Source: Chloroflexota bacterium (GTDB taxonomy: Bacteria > Chloroflexota > Dehalococcoidia > Bin125). From it: a stretch of 14,279 nt of DNA. The stretch lies in NCBI GenBank assembly GCA_026707335.1, contig JAPOXB010000046.1:1-14279 (forward strand), given 5' to 3'. Every line of letters starts with the position of its first letter. Position 1 is the first letter of the stretch. Below are positions 7,340 through 14,226 of this stretch, piece by piece. A program made the translations under genes and the position numbers. Under the pieces are notes generated by a model. The model worked only from the letters and a program-made list of their open reading frames with translations. It did no database searches and had not been told where the DNA came from.

Positions 7340-9025
7340 ATGACCGAGAACGTGCTGGTCTGCGTGGCTTGGCCCTACGCCAACGGGCCGCTGCATCACG
7401 GGCAGTTGGGCGGCGCCTACCTGCCGGCCGACATCTTCGCCCGCTACCACCGGGCGAAGGGCAACCACGTCGCGATGGTCTCCGGCTCCGACGTGCACGG
7501 CACGCCGATCACCGTCCGCGCCGAGGCTGAGGGGCGCTCGCCCGAGGAGGTCGTGGCCGAGTACCACGCCGGCTTCCTGCGCACCTGGGAGGGCATCGGC
7601 ATCGACTGGGACGTGTTCACGTCGACCGGGACGGACAACCACGCCCAGGTCGCGCAGGATCTCTTCCGGCGGCTACTCGACAACGGCTACCTCTACACGG
7701 CCGCGCAGACGCTGCTGTACGACCCGGTCGATCAGCGCTTCCTGCCCGACCGCTACGTCGAGGGCACCTGCCCGCACTGCCCCTACGAGCAAGCGCGCGG
7801 CGACCAGTGCGACGAGTGCGGCCGCCAACTCGACGCGACCGACCTGATCAATCCGCGCTCGAAGACATCGGGCGCGACGCCGGAGCTGCGAGAGAGCGAG
7901 CACTACTTCCTCAAGTTGTCGGCGCTCGAGGAGCCGCTGGAGGAGTGGTTCGCGTCGGGCAAGGAGCATTGGCGCCGGCACGTGCTCAACTTCTCCCAGG
8001 GGATGCTGCGCGAGGGCCTGCAGGACCGCGCCATCACGCGCGACATCCTTTGGGGCATCCCCGTGCCCGAGGGCCTGCCGGCGCAGGTCGCGGGCGTCGA
8101 GGACAAGCGCATCTACGTCTGGTTCGAGGCGGTGATCGGCTACCTCTCGGCGACGATCGAGTGGGCGCAGCGGTCGGGCGACGCCGACGCCTGGAAGGTC
8201 TTCTGGGAGCAGCCGGGCGCGAAGATCTACAACTTCATCGGCAAGGACAACGTGCCCTTCCACACGATCATCTGGCCGGGCATCCTGCTGGGCGCGGGCG
8301 GACTCAACCTGCCCTACGACGTGCCGGCCAACCAGTACATCACGATGTCGGGCAGCAAGGCGAGCACCAGTCAGAACTGGGCCGTCTGGGTCGAGGACTA
8401 TCTGACCCGCTACGACCCCGACCCGCTGCGCTACGCGCTGGCCGCGCAGATGCCCGAGACGTCCGACAGCGACTTCAGCTGGGGGGCGTTCCTGCGCCGC
8501 AACAACGACGAGTTGGTCGCGACCTGGGGCAACCTGGTGCACCGCACGCTGACCTTCACGGTGCGCCACTTCGACGGCGCCGTGCCCGAGCCGGGCCCGC
8601 TGGACCAGGCCTCGATGCACCTGCTCGACCGCACCCGCGCGACGCTCGACCAGGTGGGGGAGTCGATCGCGGCGGTGCATCTGCGGCAGGGCCTGCAGCA
8701 GGCCTTCGCGCTGGCGCAGGAGGCGAACCGCTACCTCGACGCGACGGCGCCCTGGCAGACGATCAAGACCGACCGCCAGGCGACGGCGCGGTCGCTGTAC
8801 ACGGTGCTCAGCGTCATCGCGGGGCTGCGCACGGCGCTGTGGCCCTACCTGCCGTTCAGCTGCGAGCGGCTCAACGAGTTCCTCGGCGCGACGGCGCCGG
8901 TCGCCGATCAGGGCTGGTCGATGCAGGCGCTGACGCCGGGCGCGCCGCTGCGCAAGCCGTCGCCGCTGTTCAAGAAGCTCGACCCCTCGATCGTCGAGGA
9001 GGAGGAGGCGCGGCTCGGGTCATGA
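7340..9025 (+). CDS. metG: Methionyl-tRNA synthetase
   Basis: A 561-residue class I synthetase that charges tRNA-Met. The nucleotide-binding signature region reads W-P-Y-A-N-G-P-L-H-H-G-Q (11-22), with H-H-G-Q in the HIGH position. The second signature reads M-S-G-S-K-A-S-T-S (336-344), so the KMSKS-equivalent is K-A-S-T-S, a spelling closer to archaeal-type enzymes. A zinc knuckle is formed by Cys144/147 and Cys157/160. The anticodon-binding helical domain contains W-G-N-L-V-H-R (396-402). There is no C-terminal tRNA-binding (Trbp-like) extension; the chain ends soon after. The ATG at 7340 lies 9 nt after the helicase stop with a poor ribosome site, suggesting read-through translation from the helicase message or a promoter inside that gene. 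tatD follows 13 nt later. Confidence 0.95.
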   Translation: MTENVLVCVAWPYANGPLHHGQLGGAYLPADIFARYHRAKGNHVAMVSGSDVHGTPITVRAEAEGRSPEEVVAEYHAGFLRTWEGIGIDWDVFTSTGTDNHAQVAQDLFRRLLDNGYLYTAAQTLLYDPVDQRFLPDRYVEGTCPHCPYEQARGDQCDECGRQLDATDLINPRSKTSGATPELRESEHYFLKLSALEEPLEEWFASGKEHWRRHVLNFSQGMLREGLQDRAITRDILWGIPVPEGLPAQVAGVEDKRIYVWFEAVIGYLSATIEWAQRSGDADAWKVFWEQPGAKIYNFIGKDNVPFHTIIWPGILLGAGGLNLPYDVPANQYITMSGSKASTSQNWAVWVEDYLTRYDPDPLRYALAAQMPETSDSDFSWGAFLRRNNDELVATWGNLVHRTLTFTVRHFDGAVPEPGPLDQASMHLLDRTRATLDQVGESIAAVHLRQGLQQAFALAQEANRYLDATAPWQTIKTDRQATARSLYTVLSVIAGLRTALWPYLPFSCERLNEFLGATAPVADQGWSMQALTPGAPLRKPSPLFKKLDPSIVEEEEARLGS

Positions 9026-9038
9026 GCCGCGCAGGCCG

Positions 9039-9869
9039 ATGAGCCAGCCGAACACGGACGCCGCGGCGGCGGGGCTGATCGACACCCACGCCCACCTGCA
9101 CGACCGCGCCTTCGACGGCGACCGGGCGGCGGTGCTGGCGCGGGCGCGCGCGGCCGGATTGACGGCGATCGTGACGGTCGGGACCGACTTGGCCGAGAGC
9201 GAGGCGGCGGCCGCGCTCGCGCGGGCTGAGCCCGACGTGTTCGCCGTCGTCGGCTTCCACCCGCACGACGCGAAGGACTGGGACGCGGCGGCGCGGTCGC
9301 GCATCGCGGCGCTGGCGGCGAAGGAGCCGGTCGTCGCGATCGGGGAGATCGGGCTCGACTTCTACCGCGACCTGTCGCCCCGCGCCGACCAGGAGCGGGC
9401 CTTCCGCGACCAACTGTCGCTGGCGGGCGAGCTGGGGCTGCCGGTCGTGATCCACTCGCGCGACGCCCACGAGGAGACGGTCGCCATCCTGTCGGAGTGG
9501 GCGGCGGGGCGCGCGCGGCCCGGTGGCGCGCCGCTGGGGGTGATCCACTGCTTCTCGGGCGACAGCGCACTGGCCCGTCGCTACGCCGCCCTGGGCTTCG
9601 CGATCTCTTTCGCCGGGCCGGTCACCTACCCCAAGAACGACGTCCTGCGCGCCGCGGCGGCGGCCGTGCCGCCTGGCCGGATCATCGTCGAGACCGATTG
9701 CCCCTACCTGTCGCCTCAGTCGCGCCGCGGCCGCCGCAACGAGCCCGCTCAGGTCGCCGAGACGGCCGCCTGCATCGCATCCCTGCGCGGCCAGACCTCG
9801 TCGGCCTTCGCCGCTGAGACGTCGGAGACGGCGCGTCGGGTGTTTGGGCTGGCGGCTCCGGCTTCGTGA
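9039..9869 (+). CDS. tatD: TatD-family metal-dependent hydrolase / DNase
   Basis: A 276-residue amidohydrolase-fold enzyme of the TatD/YabD family (3'-5' DNase activity in characterised members). Metal ligands and motifs are all present: I-D-T-H-A-H-L-H (14-21, His17 and His19), G-E-I-G-L-D-F-Y-R (102-110, Glu103), V-I-H-S-R-D-A (137-143, His139), V-I-H-C-F-S-G-D (168-175, His170) and V-E-T-D-C-P-Y-L (217-224, Asp220). Length is typical. It lies 13 nt after metG, a common pairing. The ATG at 9039 lacks a strong ribosome site, and an ATG overlapping the metG stop at 9022 terminates after six codons. Its last 80 bp or so are duplicated at 10691-10770, on the far side of retropepsin module 2. 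Confidence 0.94.
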   Translation: MSQPNTDAAAAGLIDTHAHLHDRAFDGDRAAVLARARAAGLTAIVTVGTDLAESEAAAALARAEPDVFAVVGFHPHDAKDWDAAARSRIAALAAKEPVVAIGEIGLDFYRDLSPRADQERAFRDQLSLAGELGLPVVIHSRDAHEETVAILSEWAAGRARPGGAPLGVIHCFSGDSALARRYAALGFAISFAGPVTYPKNDVLRAAAAAVPPGRIIVETDCPYLSPQSRRGRRNEPAQVAETAACIASLRGQTSSAFAAETSETARRVFGLAAPAS

Positions 9870-9909
9870 CGCCTGTCCAGCCCCGCGGGCAGGACCGGTC
9901 GGATCAGGG

Positions 9910-10362
9910 TCAGGGCCGCTCCAACAGGACGGGCGGGTCGGCCTCGTAGTCGACGGTCAGGCGGAAGTGCTGGAGCAGGTCGCGGCCGAGCAGGGAGGGC
10001 AGCCGCCGGTTCGCGTCGGTCGGCCGGGCGACCCAGACGCGTGCGTCGTGCCAGATGCGGCCGGCGCCGGTGTCGGTCCGGAAGGACAGCCGTGCCGTGA
10101 CGGGGATGATGTACCCGCCGCCGCCGACGCCACCGATCTGGCGCCCTTCGGGATGGTCGTCGAAGGAGGAAGCAAGAAGGGACGCAATGCGTGGCGGCAC
10201 GTCGCGCGGGTGCAAGATCGTGTCGTCAGCGCCAGTATCGATCAAGAAATGGACGTCGAAGACGCGCGGCGCCCCCTCGATGCGCACCTCGACATGCACG
10301 TTGGGGCGCGCGGCCACGTCCGGGATCGAAACCGGCCGCAGATAGCCGGGGATGCGGGTCAC
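9910..10362 (-). CDS. Stand-alone retropepsin-like (clan AA) aspartic protease, module 2
   Basis: A 150-residue single-domain clan AA protease: hydrophobic strand then F-L-I-D-T-G-A-D-D-T-I-L (39-50, Asp42), a glycine-rich flap-like stretch I-G-G-V-G-G-G-G-Y (76-84), and the psi-loop L-P-S-L-L-G-R-D-L-L (121-130). It is longer than, and clearly divergent from, the module 1 protease, sharing the fold motifs rather than sequence. It has no signal peptide. It starts with GTG at 10362, overlapping the stop of its companion gene by 4 nt (GTGA), and ends 40 nt from the tatD stop in convergent orientation. A broken copy with about 82% identity over its last 55 bp lies at 14137-14226. The substrate is unknown. 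Confidence 0.87.
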   Translation of the reverse strand: MTRIPGYLRPVSIPDVAARPNVHVEVRIEGAPRVFDVHFLIDTGADDTILHPRDVPPRIASLLASSFDDHPEGRQIGGVGGGGYIIPVTARLSFRTDTGAGRIWHDARVWVARPTDANRRLPSLLGRDLLQHFRLTVDYEADPPVLLERP

Positions 10363-10619
10363 AGGATCAAGATCTCATCCCGCGCGGGCACGGCCTCGAT
10401 CACCGCTGTGGGGTGCTCCTCCTCGGGGATCTGCGCAAACAGGTCATCGAGGTCGTGGCCGAACGCGAACTGCTGGTCATCGCCGAAGCAGGCGACGAAT
10501 TGCCCCACGTGCGTGTCGATCAGGTCCGGCATGCGGGCATCAATGGCCACGCGGTTCCTCTCGGACTTGTCCCAATTCAGCAACTCGATGCCTTCGGGTA
10601 CGCCGTGGTGCCACTCCAT
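10359..10619 (-). CDS. Small companion protein of retropepsin module 2 (DUF5678-like)
   Basis: An 86-residue acidic soluble protein upstream of, and translationally coupled to, the clan AA protease (GTGA at 10359-10362). An N-terminal helix (E-L-L-N-W-D-K-S-E-R-N-R) is followed by H-V-G-Q-F-V-A-C-F-G-D-D-Q-Q-F-A-F-G (37-54), a helix D-L-D-D-L-F-A-Q-I-P (56-65), and a terminal strand T-A-V-I-E-A-V-P. The 'G-x-[VF]-V-A ... G ... helix ... strand' order resembles DUF5678-type domains and parallels the module 1 companion. That assignment is from memory and not searched. The start ATG at 10619 has a good GAGGGGAG ribosome site. A -10-like TACACT is at 10645-10650, so the pair may have its own promoter inside the boundary with the tatD fragment. 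Confidence 0.78.
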   Translation of the reverse strand: MEWHHGVPEGIELLNWDKSERNRVAIDARMPDLIDTHVGQFVACFGDDQQFAFGHDLDDLFAQIPEEEHPTAVIEAVPARDEILIL

Positions 10620-10675
10620 CGCACGCTCCCCTCGTTTGACTTGCAGTGTAGCGGGTCGGGTCCGGGCGAAGACGC

Positions 10676-10770
10676 AGTCCCGCCGCGGCGGCCTGCATCG
10701 CGGCCCTGCGCGGCCAAACCCCGTCGGCCTTCGCTGTCGAGACGTCGGAGACGGCGCGCCGGGTGTTTCG
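10676..10770 (+). pseudogene. Duplicated 3' end of tatD (fragment)
   Basis: A direct-orientation remnant of the tatD terminus. Positions 10691-10770 match 9768-9847 at 71 of 80 bases without gaps, and in the tatD frame read A-C-I-A-A-L-R-G-Q-T-P-S-A-F-A-V-E-T-S-E-T-A-R-R-V-F, nearly the native TatD C-terminus. Just upstream, 10676-10690 resembles the sequence around 9717-9731, suggesting an internal deletion of about 40 bp. There is no start codon or gene body. It lies between the module 2 promoter and the stop of the 152-residue gene, so module 2 is bracketed by tatD 3' ends spaced 923 bp apart. Confidence 0.85.
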
Positions 10771-10771
10771 C

Positions 10772-11230
10772 TTACCCCAGGCGGTCCCTTCCCCGATTTA
10801 GAGGACCGTCACACCCACCCTTGTCTGATCGGGGATCGCGGCACTCATCGCACCGATCGCAGATCAGCCACCCACACTCGCTGCAGCGGTCATTCTCCGC
10901 ACTGCTGAGCGCTTGGCCGCAGTCCCAGCAGACTGTGTCGCGACGTGGCGGCCCTGCCTGCGAAGCACCTCCTTGCTGAGAGCCGGACTGAGCGGGACGA
11001 CTGAATCCAGCCTGCTCAATGACCCAGGTGTCCTCTGAACCATCCTCAAGACGGACGTGCATTCGGATGTCGACCACCTTGAACATGGGCCGCTGCCCAA
11101 CCGAGAACGATGCTGGTCGAGTTCCACGCCACACTGAACCACCGTCGGCCCGGACGAGCATGCGGCCATCGTCGCTGATCTCTTCCACCCGGAAGCGGCG
11201 CCACTTCCCCTTCTTGATCTTGCCATCCAT
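10772..11230 (-). CDS. Uncharacterised protein with C-terminal cysteine cluster (zinc-binding)
   Basis: A 152-residue protein not recognised as a named family. The first 75 residues are basic then beta-rich (K-I-K-K-G-K-W-R-R-F-R-V-E-E-I ... F-K-V-V-D-I-R-M-H-V-R ... W-V-I-E-Q), followed by a Ser/Gln/Gly linker (about 77-97). The tail has C-W-D-C-G (101-105), C-S-E-C-G (116-120), C-D-R-C-D-E-C (124-130) and Cys140. Cys101/104/116/119 look like one zinc ribbon, and the later cysteines could bind a second metal. The start ATG at 11230 is preceded by CAGGG and GGGAG; longer in-frame extension gives only Arg/Pro/Ser-rich sequence. The stop (TAA 10772-10774) abuts the tatD fragment, so the last few residues may be a junction product. 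It lies 91 nt downstream of the big protease gene on the same strand. Confidence 0.68.
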   Translation of the reverse strand: MDGKIKKGKWRRFRVEEISDDGRMLVRADGGSVWRGTRPASFSVGQRPMFKVVDIRMHVRLEDGSEDTWVIEQAGFSRPAQSGSQQGGASQAGPPRRDTVCWDCGQALSSAENDRCSECGWLICDRCDECRDPRSDKGGCDGPLNRGRDRLG

Positions 11231-11321
11231 GTGAGCCCTGCTCCCAGGCCGTGAGCTTAGCCACATCGCAGGCAGCGGCACGTCGCGTGTTTGCGCCGCC
11301 GACGGCGGTGAGGTCGCGGAG

Positions 11322-14039
11322 CTAGCGCCGCCGGGTCGTGAACGTGTAGGGCGTGGACCAGGGAGTCCACTTGCCGCCGCGTTGTTCGCGCGCCTCAATG
11401 GTGTGCTTGCCAGGCGCGAGACCGCGGAACGTTCTGGAGTCCTCGACGGAGGCGAAGGAAAACGGCGCGCCGCCATCGAAGCGGAAGACAACCCGCCCCC
11501 AATCCTCCACGCCAACAACTACCGCGATCCACCTGTGTCCCGCGGGCGTGAACAGGCCCGCAGCTTCAGCTGCCCGACACTCGTCCGCGGTGCCGGGGAA
11601 CGTCCACCCGATGCCCGTAACCCACTCGGCGTTGCAGATGCCGGTGATTCGCAGCGGGCGTGTCGCGTCCGGGGGCAGAATCGTGAACGTGTAGGGAGCG
11701 CTCCAGCGAGTCCACTGGCTCCCGCGCCGCTCCCGCACCTCGATCGTGTGTTCGCCCGGCTTGAGGTCACGCAGGCGCACGTTCGCCCCGGTAGTAGCGG
11801 GCTCACCGTTGATGCTGTACCGGACGTGCTCCAAGTTCTCATGGCCCGTGATCCAAATGTCCCAGGCGTCTCCCTTGTACAGGCCGTTGGCCCCGGCCGC
11901 CTTGCACTCTTCGGCGGAGTCATGCCGATACCAGCGGTCTTCGACCCACCGAGCGGTGCAGAACGCTCTGATGCGCAAGTTCCTAAACGAGCGGATCGTG
12001 AAGGTGAACGGCGCGGACCAGGCGGTCCACATGCCATGGCGCCGCTCCCGCGCCTCGATCGTGTGGGGCCCAGCCGCGAGCGATTGGAACGCCGCGACAT
12101 CGTCGGCGGACTGGAAGGAAAATGGCGCGCCACCGTCGAACCGGTACTCGACGTACTCGAAGCGCCGCACGTTCCAGAGCCACGCGCTCCAGTGCCAACC
12201 TTCTCCCGTGCGCACGCGGCCACGGTCCACCCTCTCGCACTGTTCGGCGGTATTGGGGCGCAGCCACCGTTCCCCGTCCCACCGCATGTTGCAGATGGCG
12301 TCGACCCTTGGCGGGGTTGCATCCTCCGGCGCGAGGATCGTGAACGTGTAGGGTGCACTCCACGCCGTCCAGCCACGGCTCTGGCGCTCACGCACTTCGA
12401 TGGTATGAACACCGGGTCCGAGGGCATCGAACGCAGAGGATCCTGCGCCAGTCCGGGCGCGGAACGCGGCCCCATTGTCGAAGCGGATCTCACGGGGGTT
12501 GTCCACGTCCTCAAGTCCCCGGTACCACGCTCGCGGGTTCCAGTACTCCCCCGTGCGAAGGCCGTTCACCCCTGCGGCGCGGCAGCCCTCCTCCGTGTCC
12601 GGTTCCTGCCACTGCCCCAGCGCCACATCCCACCGCGTATTGCAGAACGCCGTGATCGTCGGCGGGCGTGGTGGCACTGAGATCGTGAACGTGTAAGGCG
12701 CACTCCAGGGTGTCCAGATGCCGCCGCGCAGCTCGCGAACTTCGATCGTGTGCTGGCCTGGGGTGAGCGCGTCGAACACCGCCCCGTTTTCATCGCTGCC
12801 GATAGAGAACGCTGACCCGCCGTCGAAGCGGTAGACTACGTTGCCCCAATCCTCCACCCCGGATACGGCGCCCGCCCAGTGCCACTCCGGGCCTGTACGG
12901 AGCCCCATCGCCCCCTCGGTATGGCAAGCGTCAGCCGTCTCAGGTTTCTGCCACGTCTCCGTTGCAGCATCCCACCACTGGTTGCAGAGCGCGGTGATGC
13001 TCGGCGCCGCCAGGTCTTGTGTGCCCCGGATTGTGAAGGCGTACGGTGTGCTCCAGGCCGTCCACACGCCGGCGCGCCGTTCCCGTGCCTCAATGGTGTG
13101 TAGCCCGGGCGCTAGCGCGCCGAACGCGGCCCAGCGCCCCCCTCGGCCGAAGGACGGCCCACCGTCGAAGCGGTAGACCACGTTGGCCCAATCCTCCACG
13201 CCGCGCACTGCCGCGATCCAACGCCACCCCTCGCCCGTGTGGAGCCCTCCCTCGGCCGCCGCGCGGCACGCCGCGCTAGTCTGGGGCCGCTGCCACCGTT
13301 CCCCGTCCCACTGCCGATTGCAGATCGCGGTGATGGTCAGCGCGGCCTCACCAGACGGGGCGACGTCCTGATCTCCGCGTAGTTGCGGTAGGCGGTCCAA
13401 CATCGTGGGCAGGGCGACGGCCCAAGCGATCCCCTCGATCGCTTCGTGAACTTGCTTTAGGACGATCACTCCAACGATCAGGCCGCACTCCGTGAACAGG
13501 GGGCCGCCGCTGTTGCCCGGGCTCACTTCCGCGCTCGTCTGGATATAGGCGATCCCGTCGAGACTGAGGAATTTCGAGAGCAGGCCGCTGGCGACGGACG
13601 GTGAACCGCTGACCGTCATCGGGTACCCGGCGACCCCCAGCGTCTGCCCCAGTCTCAGCGCGGCGTGGTCGCCGAACGTAAGCGGCGTCAGCCCCGTTCC
13701 CGAGGCTCGCAGCACCGCCAGATCGGCCGCGACATCACGCCCCACAAGGGAAGCTCCCCGGTCGAACGTCTCCGTCCGCAGCCGGATCGATCCACCTCCC
13801 TCCACGACGTGCGCGGCCGTCACCCACTCATCGTTCCCGATGTAGAAAGCAGTCCCGGCGCCGGTCCGGTTCACCACCTGCGCCGTCGCCGCGGTTACCC
13901 GTGCCACCCCATCGACAAAGGCGCAGTCCGTCTGGTCGTTCGCGGCAACGCGACCGGGCTGCGCAGCCGCGGCCGCCAGGGCCAGCAGCACAGCGGCGAC
14001 GATCAGGAACCCGCGGTTTGGTTGGCGGAGCAGTGCCAT
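11322..14039 (-). CDS. Secreted trypsin-like serine protease with six C-terminal repeats
   Basis: A 905-residue exported protein. A signal peptide (core about 10-27, Ala-rich c-region to about 34) is followed by an S1-type (HtrA/DegP-like) protease domain at about 40-220. The catalytic triad is visible: V-T-A-A-H-V-V (His77), A-A-D-L-A-V-L (Asp106) and S-P-G-N-S-G-G-P-L-F (Ser177). There is no PDZ domain. Instead, residues 235-901 hold six repeats of about 100-108 residues, each opening with I-x-A-[IF]-C-N-x-x-W and closing with G-x-H-T-I-E-x-R-E-R-x-G-x-W-T-x-W-S-x-P-Y-T-F-T-I. A second conserved Cys in each repeat suggests one disulfide per repeat. The closing half is Ig/fibronectin-like. 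The extracellular target is unknown; adhesion or substrate binding is a guess. The ATG at 14039 follows AAGGGA. Confidence 0.88.
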   Translation of the reverse strand: MALLRQPNRGFLIVAAVLLALAAAAAQPGRVAANDQTDCAFVDGVARVTAATAQVVNRTGAGTAFYIGNDEWVTAAHVVEGGGSIRLRTETFDRGASLVGRDVAADLAVLRASGTGLTPLTFGDHAALRLGQTLGVAGYPMTVSGSPSVASGLLSKFLSLDGIAYIQTSAEVSPGNSGGPLFTECGLIVGVIVLKQVHEAIEGIAWAVALPTMLDRLPQLRGDQDVAPSGEAALTITAICNRQWDGERWQRPQTSAACRAAAEGGLHTGEGWRWIAAVRGVEDWANVVYRFDGGPSFGRGGRWAAFGALAPGLHTIEARERRAGVWTAWSTPYAFTIRGTQDLAAPSITALCNQWWDAATETWQKPETADACHTEGAMGLRTGPEWHWAGAVSGVEDWGNVVYRFDGGSAFSIGSDENGAVFDALTPGQHTIEVRELRGGIWTPWSAPYTFTISVPPRPPTITAFCNTRWDVALGQWQEPDTEEGCRAAGVNGLRTGEYWNPRAWYRGLEDVDNPREIRFDNGAAFRARTGAGSSAFDALGPGVHTIEVRERQSRGWTAWSAPYTFTILAPEDATPPRVDAICNMRWDGERWLRPNTAEQCERVDRGRVRTGEGWHWSAWLWNVRRFEYVEYRFDGGAPFSFQSADDVAAFQSLAAGPHTIEARERRHGMWTAWSAPFTFTIRSFRNLRIRAFCTARWVEDRWYRHDSAEECKAAGANGLYKGDAWDIWITGHENLEHVRYSINGEPATTGANVRLRDLKPGEHTIEVRERRGSQWTRWSAPYTFTILPPDATRPLRITGICNAEWVTGIGWTFPGTADECRAAEAAGLFTPAGHRWIAVVVGVEDWGRVVFRFDGGAPFSFASVEDSRTFRGLAPGKHTIEAREQRGGKWTPWSTPYTFTTRRR
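11337..13337 (-). repeat. Six tandem coding repeats of about 0.3 kb
   Basis: In-frame repeats of the secreted protease. Minus-strand spans are R1 13337-13029, R2 13001-12681, R3 12659-12336, R4 12308-11994, R5 11978-11679 and R6 11651-11337. Short, variable linkers of about 5-10 residues separate them. R5 is the most diverged (its usual Y-R-F-D-G-G reads Y-S-I-N-G-E, and its first cysteine is followed by Thr rather than Asn). R3 has a modified middle (E-I-R-F-D-N-G). The repeats are protein-level; DNA identity is patchy, which argues for old duplications with ongoing divergence rather than recent expansion. Confidence 0.9.
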
Positions 14040-14136
14040 CTATGTCCCTTTGATGAAGCGATCGCATCGAAAGATAGCAGCGTCGTGACCAGAGAACAGT
14101 CAGAAGTAGAAGACACGTGACTGACACGGGTGAGAC
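14040..14136 (-). promoter_or_regulatory. Upstream region of the secreted protease gene
   Basis: About 97 bp, relatively AT-richer than its surroundings, between the protease ATG and the retropepsin remnant. On the minus strand it contains TGC-TATCTT, an extended -10-like element with its hexamer at 14071-14076. No well-spaced -35 was found. The protease ribosome site AAGGGA lies at about 14045-14050. A weak call. Confidence 0.25.
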
Positions 14137-14226
14137 TCAGAGCCGCTCCGACGGGACGGGCGGGGCGCCGTCCTAAGCGACGGTCGGGCGGACGATCGGC
14201 CGCGGCCAGGCGGGGATGCGGGTCGC
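14137..14226 (-). pseudogene. Decayed third retropepsin copy with internal deletion
   Basis: Ninety bases corresponding to the two ends of the module 2 protease gene joined together. Positions 14138-14192 match 9911-9965 at 45 of 55 bases with the stop codon aligned, and 14197-14226 match 10333-10362 at 25 of 30. Read on the minus strand it gives T-R-I-P-A-W-P-R-P, then R-P-T-V-A-stop, then D-G-A-P-P-V-P-S-E-R-L-stop. The GTG start has become GCG, about 360 bp of the middle (including the D-T-G) is gone, and an in-frame TAG has appeared. No companion gene is visible in the 53 bp remaining to the right. Confidence 0.82.

Noticed and set aside
7673..9042. Long alternative-frame readings over metG on both strands
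   Set aside because: They are compositional shadows of metG; the MetRS frame explains the whole interval.
9870..9909. Possible bidirectional terminator between tatD and the module 2 protease
   Set aside because: Only 4-5 bp stems without a T-tract could be drawn.
11337..13337. Regularly spaced repeats considered as a CRISPR or satellite array
   Set aside because: The periodicity is about 0.3 kb, in frame, and encodes conserved protein repeats.
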